Shown here: one piece after another, positions 1 to 9,155 of the stretch
How positions within the stretch are numbered: the first letter of the stretch is position 1
Layout of the letters: each line of letters begins with the position of its first letter
Assembly: GCA_029907105.1 (NCBI GenBank)
Contig: JARYMM010000006.1
Span: 31,835 to 95,834, forward strand
DNA: 64,000 bases
DNA from: Anaerolineae bacterium
GTDB lineage: Bacteria; Chloroflexota; Anaerolineae; UBA3071
Direction of reading: 5' to 3'
Made by a program: the position numbers and the translations under genes
The notes under the pieces: model-generated
The model's database searches: none
The model's input: only the letters and a program-made list of their open reading frames with translations
What the model was told of the DNA's origin: nothing

Positions 1-1
1 A

Positions 2-514
2 CTGCCCACCGCACAGGTGGCCCAGGCCTTGCAGGAGAAGTGGCAGGTGCCCCCGCAGCGGGCGGAGCTGCTGGCGCGGCTCTCGCAGGGGCGGCTGGGT
101 TGGGCGGTGACCATGCTCACCGATGCCAGGGCCTGGTCACAGCGCACCCAACGCCTGGACGACCTGTTGACCCTCAGCAGCCAGAACCGCGTGGAGCGCA
201 TGCGCTACGCCGAACGCTTGAGCCGCCAGGACGACGCCATCAGCGTGCTTCAGCTCTGGTCGAGTTGGTGGCGCGACGTGCTCCTGCTGCAACACGGCTG
301 CGAGGACCAGGTGGCCAACATTGACCGCCTGGAGGTGTTGCGCGGCCAGGCCGGCCGCTACGACGAGCAGCAGGCGCGGGCTTTCCTGGAGGCGCTGACG
401 AGCACCGGCCGTTATCTGGAGCAAAACGCCAACGCCCAATTGGCCCTGGAGGTGCTACTGCTGCGGCTGCCGCGGCCGGCAGCTCCACAAGGGGAATCCA
501 ACTTATCGAGGTGA
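2..514 (+). CDS. DNA polymerase III delta-prime-like subunit, C-terminal part (5'-truncated by window edge)
   Basis: Open frame from the window edge; QALQEKWQVPPQRAELLARLSQGRLGWAV and the C-terminal helical region resemble HolB/delta-prime C-domains. Confidence 0.65.
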   Translation: MPTAQVAQALQEKWQVPPQRAELLARLSQGRLGWAVTMLTDARAWSQRTQRLDDLLTLSSQNRVERMRYAERLSRQDDAISVLQLWSSWWRDVLLLQHGCEDQVANIDRLEVLRGQAGRYDEQQARAFLEALTSTGRYLEQNANAQLALEVLLLRLPRPAAPQGESNLSR

Positions 515-622
515 GAGAAGAAGTCGCACTATCGCATTTGCCGCGCACCAACAACCTTGCCGCTGCCCGTCGTGGCGCTGCAGCGCATTCCACAAGCCAA
601 AAACGGAGGAAGATAACAAATC

Positions 623-1510
623 ATGCCAACGGTGGTGGGTATCAGCCTAAAACCCGTTTCAAAGATCTACTATTTCAGCCCCGGTCGCCTGGACGACCTG
701 ACAGCAGGGGAGTATGTGATCGTCGAGACCGCCCGCGGACAGGCCCTGGGCCAGGTGGTCATGCCGCCGCGCGAGGTGCCCGAGACGGAGATCCCGGCGG
801 ACCTGAAGCCGGTGCTGCGGCGAGCCACCGCCTGGGATGCCATCCAGCAGGATCAGTACCATCAGCGCGAAGCGGAGACGCTGGCCCGCACGCGCGAAAT
901 CGTGGCCCAGCAGAACCTGCCCATGAAGGTGGTCGGCGTGGAGTACAGCTTTGACGGCAGCCGCCTCACCGTCTACTTTTCGGCCGAAAAGCGCGTTGAT
1001 TTCCGCAACCTGGTCAAGGAACTGTCCAAGACTTTCCGGACGGCGGTGGAGATGCGGCAGATCGGCGCGCGCGACGAGGCCAGGCTGCTCAATGGCTACG
1101 GCCGCTGCGGCTATCGGCTGTGCTGCGCGGCCTGGATGCGGGAATTCGCGCCTGTCTCCATCCGCCTGGCCAAGTTGCAGGACCTGCCCTTGAACCCTGA
1201 GGAGATTTCCGGCTGCTGTGGACGGCTTCTCTGTTGCCTGCGTCACGAGAGCGATGTCTATGCCGAAGCGCTGGCCCGCCTGCCGCAGAAACGCAGCAAG
1301 GTGCTCACCAAACACGGCGAGGCGATTGTGGAAAGGGTAAACCCGCTGAAGGAGACGGTCGTGGCCAGGTTGGAGGGCAGTGAAACCCTGATCGAAGTGG
1401 AGATGAGCGAACTGGTCACGGCCGAGGCCGACAAGCAAGCGCCGCGCCCACGCCGCGCCCGAGGCCGTCGTCGCTCATCCTCGCGCCGACGAGCAAAGCC
1501 CCAGGCGTAA
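623..1510 (+). CDS. PSP1/RicT (YaaT)-family protein
   Basis: 295 aa; cysteine-rich GYGRCGYRLCCAAW...SGCCGRLLCCLRHE typical of RicT/PSP1 proteins; basic Arg/Ser-rich tail. Confidence 0.9.
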   Translation: MPTVVGISLKPVSKIYYFSPGRLDDLTAGEYVIVETARGQALGQVVMPPREVPETEIPADLKPVLRRATAWDAIQQDQYHQREAETLARTREIVAQQNLPMKVVGVEYSFDGSRLTVYFSAEKRVDFRNLVKELSKTFRTAVEMRQIGARDEARLLNGYGRCGYRLCCAAWMREFAPVSIRLAKLQDLPLNPEEISGCCGRLLCCLRHESDVYAEALARLPQKRSKVLTKHGEAIVERVNPLKETVVARLEGSETLIEVEMSELVTAEADKQAPRPRRARGRRRSSSRRRAKPQA

Positions 1511-1563
1511 GTGGTAACTGCCTACCCTCGGCCTTGCAACGTGAGATATGGCGGTGGGTTGGC

Positions 1564-1596
1564 GTCATTGCGAGCCCCGAAGGGGCTCGCAGTGAC
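1564..1596. repeat. REP-like palindrome GTCATTGCGAGCCCC-gaa-GGGGCTCGCAGTGAC
   Basis: 15-bp arms with one mismatch and a 3-nt loop. Confidence 0.8.
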
Positions 1597-1656
1597 AGGG
1601 CAGGTAGTTACCATAAGCGCCTGATCACTGTTCCGCCGTGGGGTAGCTCCACATCC

Positions 1657-1750
1657 TGTCATGCTGAGCGGGGTTCAGGCGTCAAACTTCGTTGCCCGGC
1701 CGACTCCAGCGAAGCATCCCCTTGCCTGCATGGCGAGGCGAGAACCTGTC
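1657..1750 (-). repeat. Dispersed REP/MITE-like element, second copy at ~40970-41062
   Basis: Reverse complement ...gcaggcaag-g-gatgcttcgctggagtcggccgggcaa-gaagtttgacg-ctgaa-cccgctcagcatgaca matches the 40.97-41.06 kb copy nearly throughout. Confidence 0.85.
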
Positions 1751-2630
1751 TCTGTTGCCCGGCATGGTACGACGAGCGCACCAGCGGCCCCGCCTCCACC
1801 CAGGCAAAGCCCCTGGCCTCGCCCGCCGCGCGCAACTGCTCGAACTCCTCGGGGGTGTAATAGCGGGCAATGGGCAGATGGTAGCGGGAAGGTTGCAGGT
1901 ACTGGCCCAGGGTCAGGATATCACAGCCGACGGCCCGCAGGTCGTCCATCACCGCCAGCAGTTCCTCCCAGCTCTCCCCCAGCCCCACCATCAGCCCTGA
2001 CTTGGTCAGCCCCTGGGGATGCATCTCCCTGGCCCGGCGGAGGACCTGCAGCGAGCGCTCGTAGTTGGCCTGGGGGCGCACCGTCGGATAAAGCCGGGGC
2101 ACCGTCTCCAGGTTATGGTTGAGGATGTCGGGAGCGGCGTCCATGACCAGTTGCAGCGCGGCGCGCTGGCCGCCGAAGTCGGGGATCAGCACCTCCACGG
2201 TGCAGTCGGGCAGGCGTTTCCGGATCTCGCCCACCGTGCGGGCGAAGATGGCCGCTCCGCCGTCGGGCAGGTCGTCGCGGGTGACGGAAGTGAGCACGGC
2301 ATGGCTCAGGCCCATCAGGGCCACCGTCTCCGCCACCCGGAGCGGCTCGTCCTCGTCCGGCGGCGAGGGGCGTCCCGTCTTCACGTTGCAGAAACCACAG
2401 TTGCGGGTGCAGATTTCCCCCAGCAACAGGAAGGTGGCCGTGCCCTGGCCCCAGCATTCGCCGATGTTGGGGCAGGCGGCCTCCTCGCAGACGGTATGCA
2501 GCCGGTGGCCGCGCATCAGCGCTTTGAGACGGAGATAGTCGTCGCTGGTGGGGGCGCGCACCCGCAGCCAGGCCGGACGGCGGCCCGGCGTCAAGTGTTC
2601 TTCTGCACTGCGACTGCGGACACCATTCAC
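1659..2630 (-). CDS. lipA: Lipoyl synthase
   Basis: Radical [16 protein letters not shown] plus N-terminal [27 protein letters not shown] region; [12 protein letters not shown]-terminal motif. Confidence 0.95.
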   Translation of the reverse strand: MNGVRSRSAEEHLTPGRRPAWLRVRAPTSDDYLRLKALMRGHRLHTVCEEAACPNIGECWGQGTATFLLLGEICTRNCGFCNVKTGRPSPPDEDEPLRVAETVALMGLSHAVLTSVTRDDLPDGGAAIFARTVGEIRKRLPDCTVEVLIPDFGGQRAALQLVMDAAPDILNHNLETVPRLYPTVRPQANYERSLQVLRRAREMHPQGLTKSGLMVGLGESWEELLAVMDDLRAVGCDILTLGQYLQPSRYHLPIARYYTPEEFEQLRAAGEARGFAWVEAGPLVRSSYHAGQQRQVLASPCRQGDASLESAGQRSLTPEPRSA

Positions 2631-3175
2631 CTGACCTGCTCCCTGGCCACAAAGCGCAGGCCGGCCAAAAACTCATCCCACAGCGGCCCCAATTCCTGCT
2701 GACGCCGCGGCGGCGCCTGGCCGCTGAGATCGTACAATCTCCCTTCCACGTCCACCAGCAGCCGTCGCTCGCCGGGGCAGGTGAAGCGCACCGCCTGGTG
2801 GCCCTGGAAGGTCACCCCCTCCTCGACGAGGCACTCCGGGGCGCGCCGATAGGGTGGGGACAGAACCTGCACCGCCTCGGCCAGCGAGGCGTAGCCGGAC
2901 AATAGCAGCACGCTTAGGCGCAATGCCTCCCCCTGCTGCGAGCGCTGCTGGGCGGTCAGCGGTTCCCGCAGCCACACGGCCGGTGGCCCCTCCGCCGAAT
3001 CCGGGCGGCTATACACCTCCCAGCCCGCCGGCAGGCGCAGGCTCACCCCCAGCACCTCGCTCTGGAAAACGCCCGTCTGCGGCCCGGCAGGCGGCGTGAA
3101 AGGCGGCTGGCAGGCTGAAAGCAGCACACTCAGCCACAGCAGCCCGCACAGCAGCCGTGTCACTTTGTCTCCCAC
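2627..3175 (-). CDS. Putative lipoprotein of unknown function
   Basis: Signal peptide with lipobox LLSACQ; 4-bp overlap with lipA. Confidence 0.6.
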   Translation of the reverse strand: MGDKVTRLLCGLLWLSVLLSACQPPFTPPAGPQTGVFQSEVLGVSLRLPAGWEVYSRPDSAEGPPAVWLREPLTAQQRSQQGEALRLSVLLLSGYASLAEAVQVLSPPYRRAPECLVEEGVTFQGHQAVRFTCPGERRLLVDVEGRLYDLSGQAPPRRQQELGPLWDEFLAGLRFVAREQVR

Positions 3176-3212
3176 GTCCCGCTCCTCTGCTCCTCCGCTC
3201 CCCTGCTCCCTG

Positions 3213-4757
3213 TTACACCGGCATCAGGCCGTGCTTCTTGGCCGGGTTGGTGGCCACCTTGCCGCGCAGGATGTCCAGGGCGGCGATCAGCCGCGGCCGC
3301 GTCTCCCGCGGCTCGATGACCTCGTCAATCTGGCCCATGTCGGCGGCGGCATAGGGGTTGTGGAAGCGAGCCTTGTACTCGGCCACGAACTGCGCCCGCA
3401 GTGCAGCGGGGTCTTCGGCTTCTTGCAGCTCGCGGCGGTAGAGGATATTCACCGCGCCGTCGGGCCCCATGACGGCGATCTCCGCTGTGGGCCAGGCGAA
3501 GGCCAGGTCGCTGCGCATCTGCTTGCTGCTCATGGCGATGTAGGCCCCGCCAATGGCCTTGCGCGTGACCACGGAGATCTTGGGCACGGTGGCCTCGCAG
3601 TAGGCGTAGATCACCTTGGCCCCGTGACGGATGATGCCGCCGTGCTCCTGGTCCACGCCGGGCAGGTAGCCGGGGCAGTCCACGAAGGTGATGACGGGGA
3701 TGTTGAAGGCGTCGCAGATGCGCACGAAGCGGGCGATTTTGTCGCTGCTGTCAATGTCCAGCACGCCGGCCAGGTGCAGCGGCTGGTTGGCCACGATGCC
3801 CACCACGTACCCGTCGAGGCGGGCCAGGCCGACGATGGCGTTGCGCGCGTAGTGGGCCTGCACCTCCAGGAAGCTGCCGCGGTCAAAGACGCGAGCGATG
3901 ACTTCCTGCATGTCGTAGGGGGCCGTTTCGTCGAGGGGGACGATGTCGTTCAGCTCCTCATCCATGCGCTGCGGGTCGTCGTCCGGCTCCACACGACGGG
4001 GGTCCTCCACGTTGTTGGGCGGCAGGTAGCTGAGCAGTTGCTTGACCAGCAAGAAGGCCTGCTGCTCGCTCTCGGCGACGAAGTGGGCCACGCCGCTCTT
4101 GACGTTATGGGCCATCGCTCCGCCCAGCTCGCCGAAGGTCACCTCTTCGCCGGTGACCGTCTTGATCACATCCGGGCCGGTGATGAACATGTAGCTGGTG
4201 CGCCGCACCATGATGACGAAGTCGGTGAGGGCCGGGGAGTAGACGGAGCCGCCGGCGCAGGGCCCCAGCATGAGCGAGATCTGGGGGATGACGCCGGAGG
4301 CCAGCACGTTGCGGGTGAACAGCTCGCCATAGGCGGCCAGGCTTTTCACCCCTTCCTGGATGCGCGCCCCGCCCGAATCCAAAAGGCCGATGACAGGGAT
4401 GCCGCAGTCCAGGGCCAGGTCCATGATGCGGCAGATTTTCTGGGACTGCACCTCGGAGAAGGAACCGCCCAGCACGGTGAAATCCTGGGCGTAGATGGCC
4501 ACTTTACGGCCGTTGATCGTGCCGAAGCCTGTGACCACTCCATCGCCGGGGAAGCGTTTATCGGCCATGCCGAAGGCCGTGCAGTCGTGGGTAGCCAGCG
4601 CGCCCAGTTCCTGGAAGCTGCCTTCGTCCAGCAGCGCGGCCAGCCGTTCACGGGCGGTGAGCTTGCCCTTGTCGTGTTGCGCCGCCACCCGTTCCGGGCC
4701 GCCGCCGGCCACGGCCCTGGCGCGCATTTCCCGCAGTTTCTCGATGTGATCAGGCAT
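3213..4757 (-). CDS. Acyl-CoA carboxylase beta (carboxyltransferase) subunit, propionyl-CoA carboxylase/MmdA type
   Basis: 514 aa carboxyltransferase; KGKLTARERLAALLDEGSF, LLDSGGARIQEGV, GPCAGGSVYSPALTDF, DCPGYLPGVDQEHGGIIRHGAK. Confidence 0.95.
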   Translation of the reverse strand: MPDHIEKLREMRARAVAGGGPERVAAQHDKGKLTARERLAALLDEGSFQELGALATHDCTAFGMADKRFPGDGVVTGFGTINGRKVAIYAQDFTVLGGSFSEVQSQKICRIMDLALDCGIPVIGLLDSGGARIQEGVKSLAAYGELFTRNVLASGVIPQISLMLGPCAGGSVYSPALTDFVIMVRRTSYMFITGPDVIKTVTGEEVTFGELGGAMAHNVKSGVAHFVAESEQQAFLLVKQLLSYLPPNNVEDPRRVEPDDDPQRMDEELNDIVPLDETAPYDMQEVIARVFDRGSFLEVQAHYARNAIVGLARLDGYVVGIVANQPLHLAGVLDIDSSDKIARFVRICDAFNIPVITFVDCPGYLPGVDQEHGGIIRHGAKVIYAYCEATVPKISVVTRKAIGGAYIAMSSKQMRSDLAFAWPTAEIAVMGPDGAVNILYRRELQEAEDPAALRAQFVAEYKARFHNPYAAADMGQIDEVIEPRETRPRLIAALDILRGKVATNPAKKHGLMPV

Positions 4758-4786
4758 AGGTCATCCTCCGCTCCGAAAATGTCACC

Positions 4787-4822
4787 CTGAGCGCAGCGAA
4801 GGGTCTGAGTGCAGCGAAGGGT
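4787..4822 (+). repeat. Two tandem copies of an 18-bp REP core unit (ctgagYgcagcgaagggt)
   Basis: 4787-4804 and 4805-4822 differ at one position; related unit x3 at 37838. Confidence 0.85.
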
Positions 4823-4823
4823 C

Positions 4824-4886
4824 TACCTCGAAAATAGACGCCTGGACCATTTTCGTCCCTGGTGGTGTCCGCAGGGACGTGACAAC
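4824..4886 (-). repeat. Dispersed ~63-bp repeat, copy 1
   Basis: Reverse complement gttgtcacgtccctgcggacaccaccagggacgaaaatggtccaggcgtctattttcgaggta; copies at 29034 and 35744. Confidence 0.9.
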
Positions 4887-5038
4887 TCCTCTCATGTTGG
4901 AAGAGATTCTTCGCTCCCTGCGGTCGCTCAGAATGACACTCCGAGCGACATATAGTTGTAGTAATGAAGGAGAATCTCCCTCAGACTCCTCAGTTCCCTC
5001 TATCCCTGGCCTAGCTGACATCACCGGGAGCAGGCAAT

Positions 5039-5067
5039 TTGGCCGCACGGGGGCATTGATGTATAAT
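5039..5067 (+). promoter_or_regulatory. Promoter for tRNA-Ser(CGA)
   Basis: TTGGCC - 17 bp - TATAAT, about 11 bp upstream of the tRNA. Confidence 0.7.
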
Positions 5068-5078
5068 TCCCCTGGCTC

Positions 5079-5170
<92 letters not shown>

Positions 5171-5180
5171 GTGCCCGGCA

Positions 5181-5236
5181 AAGGACGAACGACGAAGAAC
5201 GGATTCGCCGTTCGTCCTTCGTCTTTCGTCGTTGCT
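5181..5236. repeat. Heptad-phased inverted repeat array
   Basis: aaggacg|aacgacg|aagaacg|gattcgc|cgttcgt|ccttcgt|ctttcgt|cgttgct. Confidence 0.8.
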
Positions 5237-5331
5237 CACCAAGCCCCTTCGCCCCGCCTTCGGTTGCAGCCCGGCCGCATGAGGGTCACCGAACCTCATT
5301 CCCCATTCCGCAATCCGCAATCACTTGCCTC

Positions 5332-6366
5332 TCACATCTCTACCAGCGCCTTGATCACCCCGTCCGCCCGTGCCTCAACCAGGGCAAAGGCTGCCGCCGC
5401 CTCCGCCAGCGGGAAGCGGTGGGTGATCAGCGAGCGCACGTCCACCAGCCCTTGTTGCACCAGGGCCATGGCGCGGGGATAGGTGTGTTTCATCCGCCGC
5501 ACCAGCTTGAGGGTCAGTCCCTTGCGCCGCGCCGTGCTGGCCGGGAAGGTCAGGGTGTCCTGCAGCGACGGGATGCCGGCCACGATCACGCGGCCACCCG
5601 GCCTGGCTATGGCCACGGCCTGCGCCACCGTCTCCGCCGCCCAGGCCGCCTCGAAGACCACGTCCACGCCACGGCCGCCGGTCAGCTCCTCGATCCAGGC
5701 CACCGGATCGGCCAGGTTGGCCTGACACACTCCATCGGCCCCCAGCCGTCCGGCCATAGCCAGCCGTTCGGGAACCAGGTCGGTGGCGTAGACGCGGCGT
5801 GCGCCGCCCAGCCGCGCCACCTGCAGGATCAGCAGCCCGATGGGCCCGCACCCCAGCACGGCGACGGTGTCGCCAGGCTTCAGCTTGGCCAGGTTCACCG
5901 AATGAAGGGCCACGCCCAGCGGCTCCAGCATGGCCCCGTCGGCGAAGCTCAACTCGTCCGGCAGGGGGAAGACCAGCCGGGCGGGATGGGCGATGAACTC
6001 GCGCAGGCTGCCCCTGGTGGGCGGCATGCTGACGAAGAGGATATGCGGACAGAGGTTGGGATGGCCGGCCAGGCAGAACTCGCAGTGGCCGCAGTTGATG
6101 GCCGGCTCCACAGCCACCGGCGTGCCTAGCGGCGGGCCTTCCACCCCCGCGCCCAGGGCAACGATCTGGCCGGCGAACTCGTGTCCCAGCTCGTGCGGCC
6201 CGGTAACCTTATCGGAGCCGATGCCGCCGTCCTGGAAGTAGTGCACATCGGAGCCGCAGATGCCCACGGCGCGCACCCGGATGAGCACTTCCCCCGCCTG
6301 CGGCTCGGGACAGGGCACCTCTTCCACGCGCAGGTCGTGCCGGCTGTACAGGCGTGCAGCTTTCAT
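5332..6366 (-). CDS. Zinc-dependent medium-chain alcohol/polyol dehydrogenase
   Basis: Start set at MKAARLYSRHDLRVEEV; GICGSDVHYF, GHEFAGQIV, NCGHCEFCLAGHPNLC, VLGCGPIGLL. Confidence 0.92.
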   Translation of the reverse strand: MKAARLYSRHDLRVEEVPCPEPQAGEVLIRVRAVGICGSDVHYFQDGGIGSDKVTGPHELGHEFAGQIVALGAGVEGPPLGTPVAVEPAINCGHCEFCLAGHPNLCPHILFVSMPPTRGSLREFIAHPARLVFPLPDELSFADGAMLEPLGVALHSVNLAKLKPGDTVAVLGCGPIGLLILQVARLGGARRVYATDLVPERLAMAGRLGADGVCQANLADPVAWIEELTGGRGVDVVFEAAWAAETVAQAVAIARPGGRVIVAGIPSLQDTLTFPASTARRKGLTLKLVRRMKHTYPRAMALVQQGLVDVRSLITHRFPLAEAAAAFALVEARADGVIKALVEM

Positions 6367-6377
6367 GCGTTCCCTTC

Positions 6378-7469
6378 TCAATCCAGCACCAGGATCGCCG
6401 GCCGGGGGATGATCTGGCCGTCCACTTCCGCCTCTATCACAGGCCAGCCGGGGATGGCCGTCAGGATCTCGTTGGCATGGGCGCCGACCAGGATGGTGTC
6501 CTCCGACTTGGTGCCGGTGATGGAAGGGTTCCAGGCGAAGGCCTGCCCCTCGTAGACCACCTCGTCCGATGCCGCCGTGGCCACATGCTCGCGCGGCTCG
6601 TAGGCCGCCGAGCCGCCCTGATGGTGCAGTTTCCATTCCTCGGCGTAGCCGGCCGCGGCGTAGGTAGCCACGGCCTGGGAGAAGACGTCGCCCAGGCGGG
6701 CACCAGGGCGGGTGGCGGCGATGAAGGTGGCATCCACGCGGGCGCAGGCTTCCTGCTTGCGCTGGAGCTCTTGCGGCAGGGGCCCGAAATGCACCAGCCG
6801 GGTGATGGAGCAGACCAGCCCCCACCTGCGGCCGCAGAGCACGAGCATGGCGTAACGTTCCAGGGCCTTGTCTGCGGGCAGGGGATGGCGGAAGCTGAAG
6901 ATGCGCCGGTCGGTGGCGATGAGGTTGACAATGGGCTGCACGCCGCGCGCCTGCGTCTCACTGGCCAGCAGAGCAGCGATCTGGTACTCGCTTTGCCCGG
7001 GCTGCACCTGGCCGATGGCGGCGTCCATGGCCTCGGCGCAGAGCCGGCCCAGTTGGCGGAAGCGTTCCCCTTCCTCCGGCAGGAGGCGGGCGCGCAGTTG
7101 TGCGATCTCCGCCGAGAGGTCGGTAGCGCCGGGGTAGGGGACATCCGCGCCCAGGCGCAGGCCACCGGCCAGTTCGGCCACCGGGTTGGCGCCCTCGTAC
7201 CAGAAGGGAGCCACGATCTGGAAGCCCTGCTGGTCGAGCTTCTCCTCCTGGGCCAGCCGCGTGGCCTCGATGTTGTTGGTCAGGACGTAGTCGCCCTGGG
7301 GGGTGAAGAGCAGGGAGGCGGCGCCCAGGTCGGAGGCCGTGTTAACGTAGGAGGCCGCCCCGCAGGTCGCCCAGGCGAAGCTGCTGACTCGCTGCAGGAG
7401 CAGGGCGTCCAGCCCATGCCTCTCCAGCAGCTCTTTGATCCGCTGTTGCTTTAGCTGTCGTTCGTTCAT
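6378..7469 (-). CDS. M24-family metallopeptidase / Xaa-Pro aminopeptidase-like
   Basis: Start at MNERQLKQQRIKELLERHGLDALLL; creatinase-type N-domain and C-terminal pita-bread-like domain. Confidence 0.8.
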   Translation of the reverse strand: MNERQLKQQRIKELLERHGLDALLLQRVSSFAWATCGAASYVNTASDLGAASLLFTPQGDYVLTNNIEATRLAQEEKLDQQGFQIVAPFWYEGANPVAELAGGLRLGADVPYPGATDLSAEIAQLRARLLPEEGERFRQLGRLCAEAMDAAIGQVQPGQSEYQIAALLASETQARGVQPIVNLIATDRRIFSFRHPLPADKALERYAMLVLCGRRWGLVCSITRLVHFGPLPQELQRKQEACARVDATFIAATRPGARLGDVFSQAVATYAAAGYAEEWKLHHQGGSAAYEPREHVATAASDEVVYEGQAFAWNPSITGTKSEDTILVGAHANEILTAIPGWPVIEAEVDGQIIPRPAILVLD

Positions 7470-7568
7470 GATTCCACCTCGTCGAGAGTATTGCCTGCTT
7501 GAAAGCAAGCGCAATATACCCGCGAAGCGGCGAAAAGTCAAACCCGCGCCCTCCAGCGCGCGGCTGAT

Positions 7569-7597
7569 TTGCCCATGCCAGGCCTTGTGTGTATAAT
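7569..7597 (+). promoter_or_regulatory. Promoter for tRNA-Ser(GGA)
   Basis: TTGCCC - 17 bp - TATAAT. Confidence 0.7.
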
Positions 7598-7604
7598 CCC
7601 ATCC

Positions 7605-7695
7605 GGAGAGGTCGCATAGCCTGGTCTAGTGCGCGCGCCTGGAGAGCGCGTAGGGTCGTTGGCCCTCGTGGGTTCAAATCCCACCCTCTCCGCCA
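7605..7695 (+). tRNA. tRNA-Ser(GGA)
   Basis: Acceptor GGAGAGG/CCTCTCC, anticodon loop CTGGAGA, long variable arm, encoded CCA. Confidence 0.95.
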
Positions 7696-7729
7696 AAGCG
7701 GTGGCCCTCCGCCACCGCTTCTCTTTTTT
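7696..7729 (+). terminator. Rho-independent terminator after tRNA-Ser(GGA)
   Basis: AAGCGGTGGC/GCCACCGCTT stem followed by ctcTTTTTT. Confidence 0.9.
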
Positions 7730-7756
7730 GACAAAATCCCCAAGGTCGAGTACTAT
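7728..7756 (+). promoter_or_regulatory. Near-consensus promoter for SRP RNA
   Basis: TTGACA - 17 bp - TACTAT, 6 bp before the inferred RNA 5' end. Confidence 0.9.
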
Positions 7757-7762
7757 ACCGGC

Positions 7763-8030
7763 GGCCGTGCTAGATGGGGAGCTAGCGGTGCCCTGTACCC
7801 GAAATCCGCTATAGCGGGGTCGAATTCCCCCTCGAGGGCTTTGCGCGGGCAGCACTGCCCTGTTAAGTGGCGTTGAAGGCTGGGTCCTGCGCGGCAGGAG
7901 CCTGTGAACCCCGTCAGGTCCGGAAGGAAGCAGCGGTAAGCGGTCCCTCCTGGGTGCCGCAGGGTCGCCTGGCCGGAGCCGGCTGGCAGGGACAGGCTGC
8001 TAACGGCGGCTCGACAGGGGGTGCACGGCC
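7763..8030 (+). ncRNA. ffs: Signal recognition particle RNA, large (Alu-domain-containing) bacterial type
   Basis: Domain IV GTGAACCCCGTCAGGTCCGGAAGGAAGCAGCGGTAAG; 5' GGCCGTGC pairs with 3' GCACGGCC; 5' GATGGGGAGCTAGCGGTGCCCTGTA typical of large SRP RNAs. Confidence 0.92.
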
Positions 8031-8057
8031 AGCACTTATGACAAGAGGCGAATCATT

Positions 8058-9065
8058 TTGAGGAATTTACTGGTCACCGGCGGGGCCGGCTTCATCGGCT
8101 CCAACTTCGTCCGCTACCTGCTGGACAAATACCCCGATTATCGTGTCGTCGTCTACGACAAGCTGACTTACGCCGGCAACCTGGATAACCTGCTGGACAT
8201 CCAGGACGACCCGCGCTACACCTTCGTGCGCGGCGATATCTGCGACGTGGCGAGGGTGGAAGCGGTCGTGCAAGAGTACGACATTGACGCCATCGTCAAC
8301 TTTGCTGCCGAGACACATGTGGACCGTTCCCTCATGCAGCCGGGCAGTTTCATCCAGACCGACGTCTACGGCACCTACGTGCTGCTGGAAGCGGCGCGCA
8401 AGTTCGGCCTGGAACGCGTCCACCAGGTGAGCACGGATGAGGTCTACGGCCAGGTGCTGGAGGGGGCCTCCCTGGAAACGGATCCCCTGATCACCCGCTC
8501 GCCCTACTCCGCTTCCAAGGCCGCCGGCGATCTGATGTGCCTGGCCTACTTCACCAGTTTCGGCGTGCCGGTGACCATCACCCGCGGCTCCAATAACATC
8601 GGCCCCTACCAATACCCGGAGAAGGCCGTCCCTCTCTTCATTACCAACGCCATTGACGATATCCCCCTGCCCCTCTACGGCGACGGACGGCAGATGCGGG
8701 ATTATCAGTACGTGCTGGATCACTGCGAGGGGATCGACGTGGTGCTGCACCAGGGTGTGCCCGGCGAGATCTACAACCTGGGCACCAGTGTGGAGACGGA
8801 GAACATCGTCATGGCCCGGTTGATCCTCGACCTGCTGGGCAAGCCGCACAGTCTCATCCAACACGTCACCGACCGTCCCGGGCACGACCGCCGTTACTCC
8901 CTCAACTGCGACAAGATCGCCGCGCTGGGCTGGCGCAGTCGCCACTCCTTCGAGGAGGCGCTGGAAAAGACCGTGCGCTGGTATGTGGACAACGAGTGGT
9001 GGTGGCGCAAGATCAAGACGGGGGAGTACTGGGAGTACTATAGACGGCAGTACGAAGGCCGGTAA
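8058..9065 (+). CDS. rmlB: dTDP-glucose 4,6-dehydratase
   Basis: VTGGAGFIGSNFVRYLL, FAAETHVDRS, STDEVYG, YSASKAAGD, RGSNNIGPYQYPEK. Confidence 0.94.
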   Translation: MRNLLVTGGAGFIGSNFVRYLLDKYPDYRVVVYDKLTYAGNLDNLLDIQDDPRYTFVRGDICDVARVEAVVQEYDIDAIVNFAAETHVDRSLMQPGSFIQTDVYGTYVLLEAARKFGLERVHQVSTDEVYGQVLEGASLETDPLITRSPYSASKAAGDLMCLAYFTSFGVPVTITRGSNNIGPYQYPEKAVPLFITNAIDDIPLPLYGDGRQMRDYQYVLDHCEGIDVVLHQGVPGEIYNLGTSVETENIVMARLILDLLGKPHSLIQHVTDRPGHDRRYSLNCDKIAALGWRSRHSFEEALEKTVRWYVDNEWWWRKIKTGEYWEYYRRQYEGR

Positions 9066-9110
9066 TCGAGATCAAAATCCAAAGCTCAAAATGCTCCTGG
9101 ATTTTCCCCT

Positions 9111-9139
9111 TTGACTTTGCCGCCGAGTCGGATTATAAT
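9111..9139 (+). promoter_or_regulatory. Promoter for yvcK-like gene
   Basis: TTGACT - 17 bp - TATAAT, followed by GGAGG-AAAG-ATG. Confidence 0.85.
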
Positions 9140-9155
9140 CTGGCCCGGAGGAAAG

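Noticed and set aside
3096-4790. 564-aa plus-strand ORF
   Set aside because: Antisense to the well-supported acyl-CoA carboxylase beta gene.
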